This document shows positions 10,508 through 21,842 of a stretch of DNA of 64,000 nucleotides, in pieces. The stretch covers positions 186,001-250,000 of the forward strand of contig JAJNNX010000062.1 in assembly GCA_023159155.1 (NCBI GenBank), read 5' to 3'. Both the position numbers and the translations under genes were made by a program. The first letter of the stretch is position 1; each line of letters begins with the position of its first letter. The stretch is from Ustulina deusta. Lineage: Eukaryota; Ascomycota; Sordariomycetes; Xylariales; Xylariaceae. The notes beneath the pieces were generated by a model. It was given only the letters and a program-made list of their open reading frames with translations, made no database searches and was not told where the DNA came from.

Positions 10508-12539
10508 ATGGAGGTCGTTGCTGTTAGCTGTGGGAAGCCCCAGTTCATCGATGTCGGCGGCATCAAGCTGTACACGTCCATCGTCCATGACCCTTTAACC
10601 TTGTCCTCGGACTATATCGAAATCAACGAGTCTGGCGTCCTGAACAATAAGCCCGCCGTGCACGATGGCCCTGTGTATGTCTGTTTCGCGGAGCATTACG
10701 ACTATTGGTGCAATGAGCTAGGCGTCGACCGATCTTCTTGGGAGTGGTGTCGCTGGGGAGAGAACCTAACCCGTAAGTCATGTATCCCGGCCTCGGCCAT
10801 TGCCAGCAGCGGAGATGTCTTCTTTTGACGTAAGTCTACGTCTTTAGGCTCTTCGCTGCCGGGGGTATAGCTCTATATCTCGCCCGTAGCAGAAGTACTG
10901 AACCCACCTTGTGCAGTCCGGTTTAAGGATCAAGTGCGGCTCGAGGACAACATCCACGTTGGAGACATTTGGAGAGTAGGAAAGACAGTCAGACTACAAG
11001 CGTGGTGAGTAACACAAGGGCATTATTTGCTCCTAATTCGGCCAGTATTGCCAAGAGAATGTTTAGGTCCAGATGGTCACATGGCCTGGGGGACGCCGTA
11101 TAGTCCCCAAAAACTCCAATCGACCCCCAGAACAAGACTACTACTGACTCTGGGTTGTTTAAAGTGGCGCCCGAGTCCCGTGTCTGAAGCTCTCATGGCG
11201 ACTTGGTCAGAAGGACTCGTGGCTCCCGGCCCTCGCAAACAGCGGCCGCGTAGGTGTGTATTTCCAGGTCTTAACAGGTGGTCGAGTCTACCCCGGGGAC
11301 CAAGCATCCTACGAGAGCTTTTCTGCCGACCCGTTAAGCATCGCTAGCATTACCCAGCTCGCTTTCGACAACTCGCTCAAGACGAGGGACACGATTAACC
11401 TGCTCCTCAACCACGAGATGCTCCTGCGCATGAACAAATGGCTGCTCCTGAGGAAGGCGACAGCCATGGACGACAAACTCAAAGAAGGTCGAAACGCATG
11501 GAAAGGATTTCGCGACTTGCGCGTTTCTCGCACCGTCGACGAGGGAGGCGACATCAAATCCTTTTATTTCGATGCTGTAGACGGGCGGCCGCTGGCGAAC
11601 TACTTGCCAGGCCAGTTCCTCACCGTCCGGCTGCCTGACGGCACGACTCGCAACTGGACAATTTCTGACTGGGAGGCTCGAGATGAGCCTTCATATTACC
11701 GTGTTAGCATCAGAAGAGCCGGCGTGGCCTCGAATTGGATGCACGATGCTTGCAATTTGAACACAATCCTTTCGGTCCGCTCGCCAGCGGGGCGGTTCTT
11801 TCTCGATCGCAATTCCATTCTGCGACCGGTCTATATCTCTGCTGGGATTGGCATCACGCCGATTCTCGCCATGATGAAGGCGCATGAGGTACACCCCAGT
11901 TTGCAAGCCACACCCGCTGTCTGGATACACGTGGTAAGAGATGGGGAAAACTTCCCGTTCAGGCATGAGATACCCCGCTTCGAGAACAGACCATTCACCA
12001 AGGTGGTATTCTTCACGAAGCCAAAACCATCAGACGTGCAGGGGGTAGACTATGATCGTCGAGGCCGCCCGGATGTGGAAACAATAAGGGAGATCATCGG
12101 CGCTCCCTTTGTCTGGAAGCCCCTAGGCAGTGGCGAAATGGAGTCGGAGGGGAGCTTCTCCATGGCCTTTATTTGTGGCGCGGCTGAGTTTGAGACATCA
12201 ATGACGAAATCTCTGAAGAGCTTGGGGATACGAGAGCCGCTGATACGAAGCGAATCTTTCTCGACGTCGGGTTTGGCGCTAGGCAACGTGGAGCGGGCCA
12301 AGGTGCGCTTCTCAAAATCTAACGTGTCGGCGACTTGGGCCAGAGACAAGCCGGCGTCGCTGTTGGAACTAGCCGAGTCTTTGGGGCTGACTCCGGATTA
12401 TGGCTGTCGCGCCGGCTCATGCGGGAGCTGCGCCGCGAAGCTGGCGTGCGGCTCTGTGTCTGGCGGAGTCCAGCCTGATGGAACGGTGCTGATCTGCTCA
12501 GCTACACCGGCGTCGGAGGAGGTCGAGCTCGAGATCTAA
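10508..12539 (+). CDS. YiiM-type MOSC domain fused to FAD/NAD(P) reductase and 2Fe-2S ferredoxin
   Basis: Three exons, 10508-10772, 10917-11004, 11165-12539, coding for 575 residues. Splice phases are 1 and 2; the last acceptor is the less common AAG, supported by a CTGAC branch site and by restoring MOSC sequence. Residues ~1-190 are a MOSC domain of the YiiM type: WGENLT, then the reactive-Cys motif ARVPCLKLSWRLG, then YPGD. The 3-alpha segment follows. Residues ~260-490 are a ferredoxin-reductase module (GQFLTVRLPDGTTRNWTIS for FAD, SAGIGITPILAM for NAD(P)). The last ~85 residues are a plant-type ferredoxin with the cluster cysteines in CRAGSCGSC and a distal LICSA. MOSC proteins handle molybdenum cofactor or reduce N-hydroxylated compounds; here electrons would flow NAD(P)H to FAD to 2Fe-2S to MOSC in one chain. 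The natural substrate is unknown. Confidence 0.88.
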
Positions 12540-15500
12540 GGCATGTAGCATGCATCTAAGCACCCTCCCTAGTGCACCCGTTTCTATACTGCATGTATTC
12601 TACAGTTTCATTGAACATCGACCATTGCATTCCCGTGACACATGACACATGACACATGATAGACATGGCGATACAATTCAGAACGAATAAGTGTCCAGCA
12701 CTGGGGTAAACGGGCTTGTTGCTTGATGACCTTTCAGGTATTGTGTGCACATGTGTTATACCTACTGTGTTATACCGGGGTACAGCAGTAGTTTCTGCAG
12801 AACTCATAGTTGTGTCCCACACTTTGATTCGGGTTACTGTTCTTGCTAATGGATTTGTTTTCGGTCTTGTTGGATGAGATGCTGTTCTTCATGTGACAAC
12901 GACTTGTCAACGAAAGCATCGCGCAATATCTTGGTTTGACGTCACCAACCATATCCTTGGACTCTCCCCGCCGAATGTTGTTCCAGAGCTTTGGAACACA
13001 AAACCGGTATTTACATCCCCCCATGTGGGTAGAGCTTACACTATCCAGGTAGAGTAGCACCGACCCGTTAATAGGCCTTTTTGCCGAAACAATATATTTT
13101 TTCTTTTGACCTTGCTTCTGCCCAGACATGGAAGTCTAGTATACTTACCTAGCTTGGTGCAGCTTGTATTATTTCCCTCCCATTCAGGCCTGTCCAATAA
13201 CAATCGGCCCTATCAGCCGGCGAATTAAAGGTCTGGAGAAAGTCCCAAAAAGGGGAAGACAAGAGCGGAGCATTACATGGCAGATGATGATCATGAGAAC
13301 TGCTTGATGTCACTAGGGTCTTACTCACATATGCGATCATCATCATTCTCAGAAGAAAAACGACATGGTTCTTGCCATGGGGAGTGGGACAGATGACTGA
13401 CTTCTACACTAGACCGACATTCTGATTACCTCTTCTCCCAACTGCCGGGTCAATAGAACAATAGAGCCAACAGCTAATCTGTTCTAAGCAGGTGTGAATC
13501 CGTGCGAGAATCTGAAACCATGACCTATCAATGCGAAGAAAGTGAAAAAAAAAAAAAAAAAAAAAAAGGAAAGAAAGAAGAAAAGAAGGAATCGATCTAA
13601 TTAGCGCTGGTACCCTACTTTTTACTTAAGCACCAGTATACAGTGCCAGAATTTGGCGGGAAAGACCGCTTAATGATTATAAATAGTCTGCCTGTTAGTT
13701 GTTCTGCACTAAGTCGTGTAGGCAGTCGTAGAGTTTTATTTAAGAGGCCTGAAGTGAAATGCGCAACGCATTGATCATCAGCCTCAGTAGAGTTCCTTGG
13801 TCGTCTGAGGCCAGAACTTGCTCAACACGTGTTGAGCCATCGACCTAATCTGTGTCTGTGTGTCGGGCCGTACGGCACACGTCTGATGAGGGCGGAAACT
13901 GAGCAGAGACGAGTGGGAATTCACGAACCGATCCCATGTGTATTTGCGGCACAGTGTAATGGACAAGCTTCAAGTTTGTAGCCTAGGCACCTAATAGCCT
14001 ATATTTACCTATGTACATGTAGTATAGCCATCCATGGTTTGTTTCGGAACAAGTGGAGGTACATCAGGTAGACTAGGTCGTATAGGTAAACATAGCTCGT
14101 TCTTCATTCAAGGATCATTCGGACTGTGACACAATCGAGATGTGATACATATGTACAGGTGTCTTACATCACGCTAGCCTAGGTTGGGTACGATCAAGTT
14201 AACTTTACCGGTGGGGGGTTCGAATGGGGGAGAAAAAAGAAAGGAAGAAGGAGAGAAAGAAAATCGCAAAAGAAAGCCGGCAAGAAAAATTTTCCATCCC
14301 TTCCTCACACGACAGCGCTTGCTTACAATTCACAGTGCCTGGGTGATGTTAGAGCGTGTTGCAGAAAGAGACGACCTATATCATGCTACTACGAGGACAG
14401 CATAGTGCAGTGGGTTTGCTGTCGGAACGGTCTTGAAACTAGCCCACTTGGCCCGAGACCAGCAGCTGTAAGAGAATTTCTAGAAGACTTGGAGACAATG
14501 ATTGTTACAAGGTACTGTCGATAGAGAGTGGTGGCGGCAGGCAGGGTAAACCAGATTTCTGACCAGATCTAGCGTAGGGTACATGGTAGGTAGTGCCACA
14601 GCGGCGGGATCGGGTTTGAGTCATGTAGGTATTTGACAGCTCTTTGCGAAGTCCATGCATGTTGTACAGCAGATCCCACAACCGGCTGGTACTGTATGTA
14701 TGCGACATTGTATGTAGCATAGGACCTACTAAGTATAGACATGATATGTATGAAAAGATTCAAGTGGATAATAAAATGGAAATACAACTTTTAAACATTG
14801 TATGTGTTAAGCAATAAGTTAATTGTTTAATATATTATGGTTAAAAAAAAGGTTAATATTAAAAAGGTACTTAATGCAGCTTTTAGCTTCCTACATAACA
14901 TTAAGGCATCTATAACAACCTGTAGTGTGACTAGTTGTGCTGTTCCTGCATCTGTTGGCTGCTCCACGTGTGGAAGCATAACAGGTAGAAACAAAAGCTA
15001 TACGATACTTTCGTAGAATACCTGTATGTCATACTACCCAATATTTTGTATACGAAAACAACAAAAGCAGCCTTAAATGCATGTAGGTATCTAGGAATAG
15101 CGTTTTAGCTGCATAGCTACCTAGCATTTGAGCAAAGGTCCTTGTTTATATATGCAGCATGATGTCGTAGTACAGAGTTAGTTATACCAAGTATAACACG
15201 GCTACTACCGTACACTTACACCCTGGAGGATCGAGGAGGGTGGTGTACTTACTACCTGGACCAAAGCAGAGTGGGGATAAGTGAAGATTACCAACTTAGC
15301 GTACACTAGACAAGTAGGTAGTGCAGTAAATCTCGCTGCGAACATGGTACGCAGTATTAGTTAAGATGGAAGAAGAAAAGAAAAGAAGTAGTTCTTCATA
15401 CACTCGGAGTTTTGCACATCGATGCCCAGGGAAATCAAGGCATTAATTCCACTAGTGTAGTAGCTTATACAGGGTGGCCCATGTGACAAAGATACTTATG

Positions 15501-16086
15501 ATCGGGCTCAATACATATAATGCATCCATATATGAGTGAGTACCTAGGATAGACAACTCTGACAGCGGTGCCGAACACGGCCACTATACCACGATATGTT
15601 ATCTGCCTTCTTACGCCTTCTAATCTGGCCTAGCGTACAGCATAGTCTATAACGAGGGGTTAGTATTGGCATAGGCAGTACCGCTTTGCAAAAGTTTCTT
15701 TGCATGAAAAGTCCGACAGCCAGGTTTGTTCAAGGTTACCCCTGTCCCTGCGTTCCAGTCCTCTGGCTCGTTAGGCCTGTCAGGCCTCTGTTGTGTAGGT
15801 CGACTGCCATGGCAGGCTTGGCAACCTGGACTTGATAAATAAGTCGATATGTCCGCAACAGCCTCTAGCTTCCCATCTGCTCACCCTCTCAACGCAGTCT
15901 CTCTCTAAGTACATGATAGCATATCAAGTTGAATTTGCCGCTGGTTAAATACGGCATCATCATTCTTTATTTTCGGCACTCCATCCCCGCCTGGCCAGTC
16001 CGACTATCAAGCGTTTGTCGCCGCATCCTGATTCCGCCTCGGTTGTCTGTGAATTTTCACGCTCTCTCTGCAACACTACTAGCAAC
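12540..16086. other. Long gene-poor stretch
   Basis: No gene is supported in 3.5 kb. A pure A-tract lies at 13545-13567 and an A/G-rich tract at about 14225-14285. A segment at about 14760-14900 is clearly AT-richer than its surroundings and may be a decayed repeat. Open frames at 12770-13129 (-) and 13784-13966 (-) have no recognisable domain. Confidence 0.45.
13545..13567 (+). repeat. Poly-A tract
   Basis: Uninterrupted run of 23 A residues followed by GGAAAG repeats. It is in non-coding DNA and could mark an old retroposed 3' end or simple slippage; no flanking target duplication was seen. Confidence 0.8.
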
Positions 16087-16436
16087 ATGTGTGACTATAC
16101 CCAAGTAGGTACTGATTAACCCTCCAATCGAGCATCTCTCTCATATGCCTATTTAGGTTGAATACAATTGCCAGCACTTTCGTTTTGTTGTCCTAAGATG
16201 GTGTCCCAAATACGAGAGGACGTATAAGCCTTGTGCACCAAATGTCACCCATTTAGAAGTCAGGTAAGTGTCGCATACTCCTTGGCTCTTATCCCCACGG
16301 GCTTGCTGACATAGTCTGTAGAAATAACGAATTGTGCTGTATGTGGCTTTCTCGATTTTTAGAACTGCCGTCGTTCCTGTTGCTCTCGCCTCTCCAGGAC
16401 TCGATCCTTACTTTGCGCCTCGTCCACCACATCTAG
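16087..16436 (+). CDS. Small Cys-rich protein, MC-x8-C type (unknown function)
   Basis: A three-exon gene too fragmented to show as one open frame: 16087-16104, 16157-16263, 16322-16436, 79 residues. Introns are 52 and 58 bp, with donors GTAGGT and GTAAGT and acceptors TAG. The second has a CTGAC branch site. The product starts MCDYTQVEYNC and continues with RWCPKYERTYKPCAPN. I recall this MCDYTQ start and the Cys-Pro-Pro/Ala-Asn block from small hypothetical proteins in Fusarium and relatives, which usually end in a Cys-Gly-x-Cys pair; here the corresponding place reads ELCC. The last ~30 residues look unlike the family, so exon 3 may be wrong or the 3' end decayed. Cysteines suggest a small metal-binding fold (inference). 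There is no signal peptide. Confidence 0.55.
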
Positions 16437-17569
16437 CAAGCCATGGGGGAGCATCGCTGACATCTCGTAGCTGACTGCCGACCACGGTCCTTGCCACCGT
16501 GGGTAGACATCGTCCGGAAAGGTCATGGACACACGCCATGTGTCTAGATATCGAATCTGTTATTTTCATCACGCGCTTAGCGTCGAGTCACGGCTGCACA
16601 AAAGCGGGTTTATAGAAGTCACAGATTAGGACTTCGGTTTTCATTACTATCATCGCTAGAATATATAACGAGGCAGAGAACAGACTGCCAAGGGTGCAAA
16701 CCCTCTCATCTACCAGCTTGGGTTAACAGCGGACGGGCTTCATTTCCATGCGGCGGCGTGGGGGTTTGGGAGTTAGGGTTGGTTTACTATGGGCAACACG
16801 GTGTGCGGAGCTATGATATTCAAATCCAGATCTTGAGGCATTTTACTGCAGATAACTGTCTTCTCTTTCAAGTAGACTCCAGAATTGTGGATGACCACAG
16901 CTCTCGTAGTGTCGTATAAGCGAAATGCGCCATCGTGTATTCTAGCGGCGGCCCAGCCCGCAGGCACGTCCATGAGTGTTAGGCAAAGCAAGCAAGCCAG
17001 CAAGCCAGCTTGAATGCAAGATTCCAATGCCAAGCTGTCGCCATCCGCTAGACGAGAACGCCGTCACACCTGACGTTCAACCAGTGAAAACGTGTGGGCA
17101 GCTTGGGGGTCCAGCTGCTGGGATTCGTCTCTTCCCAGCGTGATAAGAACCTTGGTAAGTTTGTAGATCTGTCAGCCCCCGCCCTCTATACAGTAGTGTG
17201 GTTGTCAAGGATGCTACCTGGTAATGTGGTGTAGACCAGCACTGTTACATTGACGTGGCGGTTTTTCAAGCTATGTCGACATCTAGAATCTGTACACTCG
17301 GGAATTTTATCTCCATGCTGTTTCCTATGACAAGCAGGCATGTCACTCACCGCAATGCATGTGTACCCTACCGTGAATCACATATTATAGGTACCCTACA
17401 TGGCTATTGGGTCTACACTAGCAGCCATCTATGCACACGTATTCCGCAAAGTCAACGGCGGCGCATATAATCTGCAACTAGATAAAGTTACTACCCGCCC
17501 TGGGCGGCCAGAATCGGCAAGACTTCAGGCTCGTCTTCACTCAAAGTTCATACCAGATTCGTCCGTACA
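16437..17569. other. Intergenic, no supported gene
   Basis: An 86-codon frame at 16773-17033 (-) starts with a hydrophobic stretch resembling a signal peptide, but its first codon is TTG, not ATG, so I do not call it. Nothing else stands out. Confidence 0.4.
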
Positions 17570-17806
17570 CTAGTAACTTTCTTTATAATGCTGACTGCGG
17601 AACTCGTGCATCATATCCCAGCCACAGCAAATGATGCGATGAGTGCCCTGCGTTACCCACCAGTCACACTTATAGCTGTCCCCGGTGTACTTACGCTCGT
17701 CGCCGTCCTGGGTGACGCGAATGCCGATGCTAGTCACGAGTGTTTCGAAACATGCTGGGGACGGAGAGCTTGAAGAATACGACTTTCTCCTTGCAGAGCA
17801 TCTAAC
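17570..17806 (-). CDS. Possible exon of a small Cys-containing protein
   Basis: An open frame on the minus strand with no good upstream ATG, best read as the last exon of a small gene; an acceptor-like CCCCAG precedes the Cys-Phe-Glu codons. The translation contains ACFETLVTSIGIRVTQDGDE, then YKCDWW and HRIICCGW, ending at a TAG. The spaced cysteines and glycine/aromatic residues look more like a real small (perhaps secreted) protein than random sequence. I could not place a first exon or signal peptide, so start and size are unknown and it may be a relic. Confidence 0.25.
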   Translation of the reverse strand, partial: VRCSARRKSYSSSSPSPACFETLVTSIGIRVTQDGDERKYTGDSYKCDWWVTQGTHRIICCGWDMMHEFRSQHYKESY

Positions 17807-19969
17807 TCATGTTCTTGTCTTTGGGACCAACCCCTCGTCATCTTTCCAAAGAGAACAACGAATTGGATGTTGGAGCGCTGGCTCTCCGTTCTAGACGCCC
17901 GGTGAGATCTAGTGGAATGACGGCATACCGACGACACACACATGCTTTCATGTCTTTCTTGTGTGACGTTGTAGTATAGTATTTCTACACCAGCACTGTA
18001 GGTGGACAGGTAGCTGCAAAGGCCAAATGTTTACTTTGCCGTCTACCTTCCGAGTTGGGTTGTGTATCTCGCTTGTGCTTACAATACCGATCTAGTGTCC
18101 ACTGTGATATTCGGATAAAAGTTTCGAAGTAGGCTTAGTCCTTACGCTGACGTGACAGACTTCGGGTTCTTTTGCTGGGGATCCTTCGCAATTTTTCACC
18201 CAACATCATCATCACCGGCCGGGTGCACCTCTGTCTGGGATGCTCACAGTCGGCGACATGCAGATAATTCAATGAGAGAGCTAGATATACTCCTGCTCCT
18301 ACCCGGCTTCTACCCATTCTACATTGTATCGTGCTTGTTGTTATTTGCCAGCGTTATTTGCATCGCATCCATATTCCGGGTTGTTCGAATGTACGGAAGC
18401 ATGTCCCCCACTTCCCTGTCATTCTCCTGGCTCTAAAGCTATTTGGGATCTAGACTCGTGGATGAACCAATTATAAAAGCACGTGGCGAAGCGGGCAATA
18501 TGAGATGCATATACGTACAGTACAGCATTATCTCAGCAGGTCAGCAAGGTTCTCCGCCGTCACAACACGCGACAGTGGATCTCGCAGACATCCGATCTAC
18601 CGTATACTACACTACACAGGACCCAGCGGTGAAGAAAACGCACGCAATGAGGGATAAGTGCGCGGAAATACGTGCATCGCGCCAAGGAGAACGCGTACCC
18701 AATCGGTCCTCGGGGTTTCAAGTTCCCGGAAACGAGTCTTGGCTCGGAGATATCTCAGCTCTCGCTCCAAATAGCCCGAGGGTTGCCTACTGTAGGGTAG
18801 GTCGTCTTGGCCTCTGGGTGTGTATACGCAGTGTCTATCTAGGAAGGTCTTCCAAGTCGGCGTAAAAAGCGGCACCTCAGATAGGACAGTACAGCTGTCA
18901 CTTGCTGGTAGGTAGTATAGGTTAGGTATCATGCCCCAAAAACAGCAGATATCAAGGCGCACGTGGTCAAATACCTATGCCCTGTGTTTGTTGCTGACCG
19001 ACTCCACTCGGTGAAGGAGAGAGAGAGAGACTCAGATTCCCTGTTACCGCTGAAACCCAACATACACCATTCGCCGGTCCCGATGTGTGGAATCATCTCT
19101 CTACGAGTGGGTGTATACGATGCCACCCAACTTTATGCGTTGGCAACGTCGCCCGGCAAGTCTCGGTCGAAGAGGTCCCTTTCGCCCCTTGACGGTGGAT
19201 GGATCGTTCTCGTAGAAATTATGTCGAAGAATAGGGACATATACCAAGCACGTTAATTACCCGCTTAGTATTATACAGATATCCTCTACGCAAACTAGTC
19301 TAGTAGAGAGATATAAGTAGATCTCCGAGATCCGGCGAGAATGTGAACTCGTCGAATTACTTTAACATGCCCCCATGTTTGAAACGAGTTGTCCGCCTTT
19401 TGTCCTAGGAATTCCAGCTTCCGAGTATCTCATGTCTGCTACATAACGGAGAACCGCCTCTAGCATGATGTATGATGTTTAGAGGTCTACTAGTATATGA
19501 CGCGGTTAAAGCACGTCAGCCCGTTCCTGCAACTCAGCCACCCGCAGTTTGTGATAACTCACTCGCGAACTCCCGTCTCAGTTTTCGTGGTACACTAGAG
19601 CAGAGCCCCACGAGGCTTCGGATGTAATGGAGCGCCACATCTAGACTAGGGCGCGAGGCATTGACAACAGTGCGCACCGGCAGTGTACATAGGTCCCCGC
19701 TCTTCAGCCCAATATAACATGTCTAATGAGAGAATCTTTGGTTGGCGCAGACTTCGCGGCAATCTGGGTGACATGGCGGCGAAAAACAGGGGGTCCGCGC
19801 GCCCTCACCTCTACACCGACAGTGATGAAAAACTCATGCATTTGATTAAATACACTAGGCAGCCCTCTTCGCATACAGTAGTCACGGGTAGTCTGGATTA
19901 CCCTGCCTCGTCTCTCACCTCGTCGGTGTCACGACCTCCTTCCCTCGTCGCACGATGTAGCTCTCCATT
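17807..19969. other. Gene-poor stretch
   Basis: Several open frames of 90-140 codons occur (for example 18152-18436 and 18443-18865 on +), but they begin with GTG or TTG and show no recognisable motif. No repeats or RNA genes were identified. Confidence 0.4.
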
Positions 19970-21064
19970 GGGAAGTACCGTGTCTGTCATCCGCACGCCG
20001 TAAAGCACTAGGCCGAAGATAGCGTCGTAAATACACGAACGTCCGCAGATGAAAATACTTGACCGACTTGTCCAGAAGCTGTGGGCCGCCGGTCAGTCCG
20101 TTTGCCACATCCATGCCAAAGATGGACCCGGTGAAGCTGCACAGCCTGCTTCACATTAGCGGAGTATGTATCACTAGGAGCAGGAGGCGGGAGGTGGCAG
20201 GACTTGTGTACCAAGTACACCGTTAGACCTGATGGTGGGCCGGTTTACTGATCATATCCTGTCTGCAGCTTGTCCCTCCCGAACGACCTCGAACAAACAA
20301 CATGGCCGGACTACAAGCGCTATCAACTGCACGGCCCCGGCCCACCAAGACCTCACTCTCCACCATCTGCCTGCTCTGTCGCCACTTCCCGTACTAGGCT
20401 CTGAGAGAAACCAGGTGGCAAACGCGAGACAGACAACGAGGATCATCAAGCCCAGGATCCCTATCATGGTCGTCCCCGACGAACCTGCCCGTCCGCGCCG
20501 AATCGTACAGGGCAAAGTGCCTCGTCGTGTAGACGGTTCTTAAACCTAATACTGTGGCATAAGGCATTAAAGTTAGGGACTCTTTTCAAGCAGACCCCAA
20601 TTTACTGGGTCAAGAATACGTCGGGAAGGAGAGCCGGATATCTCCTAGTCTCTCTCTCCCTCCAACAGTGGGCGGAACCATCCTAGCGAGGTTGTGGATA
20701 GAGTACTCACGCCGCCAGACTATAGATTCTGGACGCTCGAAGGGGTCTCAGCGACGTACAAAGCGTCGGCAATCGCCCAAGACACATTGATCGCAAGTCC
20801 GAGTATCGGCATGGGATACGGGCAAGTCTTCAAGGAGCGCGAGATCATGAGGATGTGTGCGAGATTCCAGAAGAGCATTATTCCATACAATGCCGGTGTT
20901 TCCGGGGTTGCTTTGAACGCGTTCTGAGCTCAGACAGACACACACAAAGCGTCGTCTTTTCTCCTCAACGATGGCTAGAGGGAGACGAAGATCGGGATGC
21001 TTGATGGACTCACTGCAAATGCCAGCACAAGCAGTTGAAGGCAATGCAAGCCATTCTGGCGCAT
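19970..21064 (-). pseudogene. Decayed multi-pass membrane protein gene, possibly PaxB-like
   Basis: A two-exon open piece (21014-21064 joined to 20720-20923 by a GTGAGT...CAG intron) reads MRQNGLHCLQLLVLAFA, then a membrane segment LYGIMLFWNLAHILMIS and YPMPILGLAINVSWAIAD, and stops after about 84 codons. Past the stop the minus strand continues in shifted frames with more family-like pieces: a VYTTRHFA segment, a helix MIGILGLMILVVCLAFATWF followed by a Gly/Trp-rich loop and a second helix (20252-20515), and a last segment with IYDAIFGLVLYGV near 20.0 kb. The order resembles the seven-helix PaxB-type terpene cyclases or related integral membrane proteins, but at least one frameshift is needed and the Trp-Glu pair of PaxB is Trp-Ala here. 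I read it as a pseudogene; the family assignment is tentative. Confidence 0.33.
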
Positions 21065-21842
21065 GGCTGGGCGTAACGTCCGAAGGCCCTGTTCTGAAGC
21101 TCCGGAAGATGTGGAAGCCGACCTTGGAGTTCGTAGGTGATCGTGTTAGGAAGGAAAGGACAGGGCGCTCTGGAATAGCTGTGCACAATGGAGAGAGGAA
21201 TGCTACCCTCGTGGGGAGATTTTGCTTGCGACCCATAGTGTAGCGGATACCCCTTGTCTCGTGGTACGGTATGTCTATGTTGTCTCCTCGTTTTCTTAGG
21301 TCCCGGGTAAGGTTCCGATATAACTCGATCTAGCAGCCGTGTCATAGTGACAAATCGAGTTGGTCTTAGCTGCAGAAACTTGTTGCCTTGCTGTTGTCTT
21401 GTGTAGAATCTTCTGCTTTGGGTAGATCTCCTACGGCTGCCCCCGATATATAAGAGGCTTGTAGTCCCTCAGGCAGATAGCTTTCTTGATTCATTATTAG
21501 TCAGTAAATCGAGTTCATATACGCGTAAGTCTTCTAGTCGCTGGATGATAGGCGGAGACATTAATACTGAATGCTCTAGTTCTCTATCACTACAGCTGAT
21601 ACACCGGCAGGTCAAATAATATTGTTATTTACCCACTAACTCTACGGAGGCCAGAGGCACTGGATACAGCATCATTACCATTACGACAAACGCAATTCTA
21701 AAGACTCTCCTTCGTGGTTGATCCCCGCGCGTTGACCGCACCGCCCCCTTTGCAGTCTATGTCTCTAGATCCCCAATTGTAGAAATACAATCTTCCTACT
21801 CCGGTGTTCCTACAGGTTTCAGGTCTGACGAACTACAATTCG
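21065..21842. other. Intergenic, no gene seen
   Basis: 3' flank of the AA9 gene (minus strand) and upstream side of the decayed membrane-protein gene. No repeats, RNA genes or supported open frames. Confidence 0.45.

Noticed and set aside
3819..12539. P450, glycosyltransferase-like gene and MOSC fusion as one biosynthetic cluster
   Set aside because: No backbone synthase, regulator or shared theme is present, and the genes are separated by 1-1.7 kb; co-orientation alone is weak evidence.
16773..17033. 86-codon minus-strand frame with a signal-peptide-like start
   Set aside because: The first codon is TTG and no ATG precedes the hydrophobic segment in frame.
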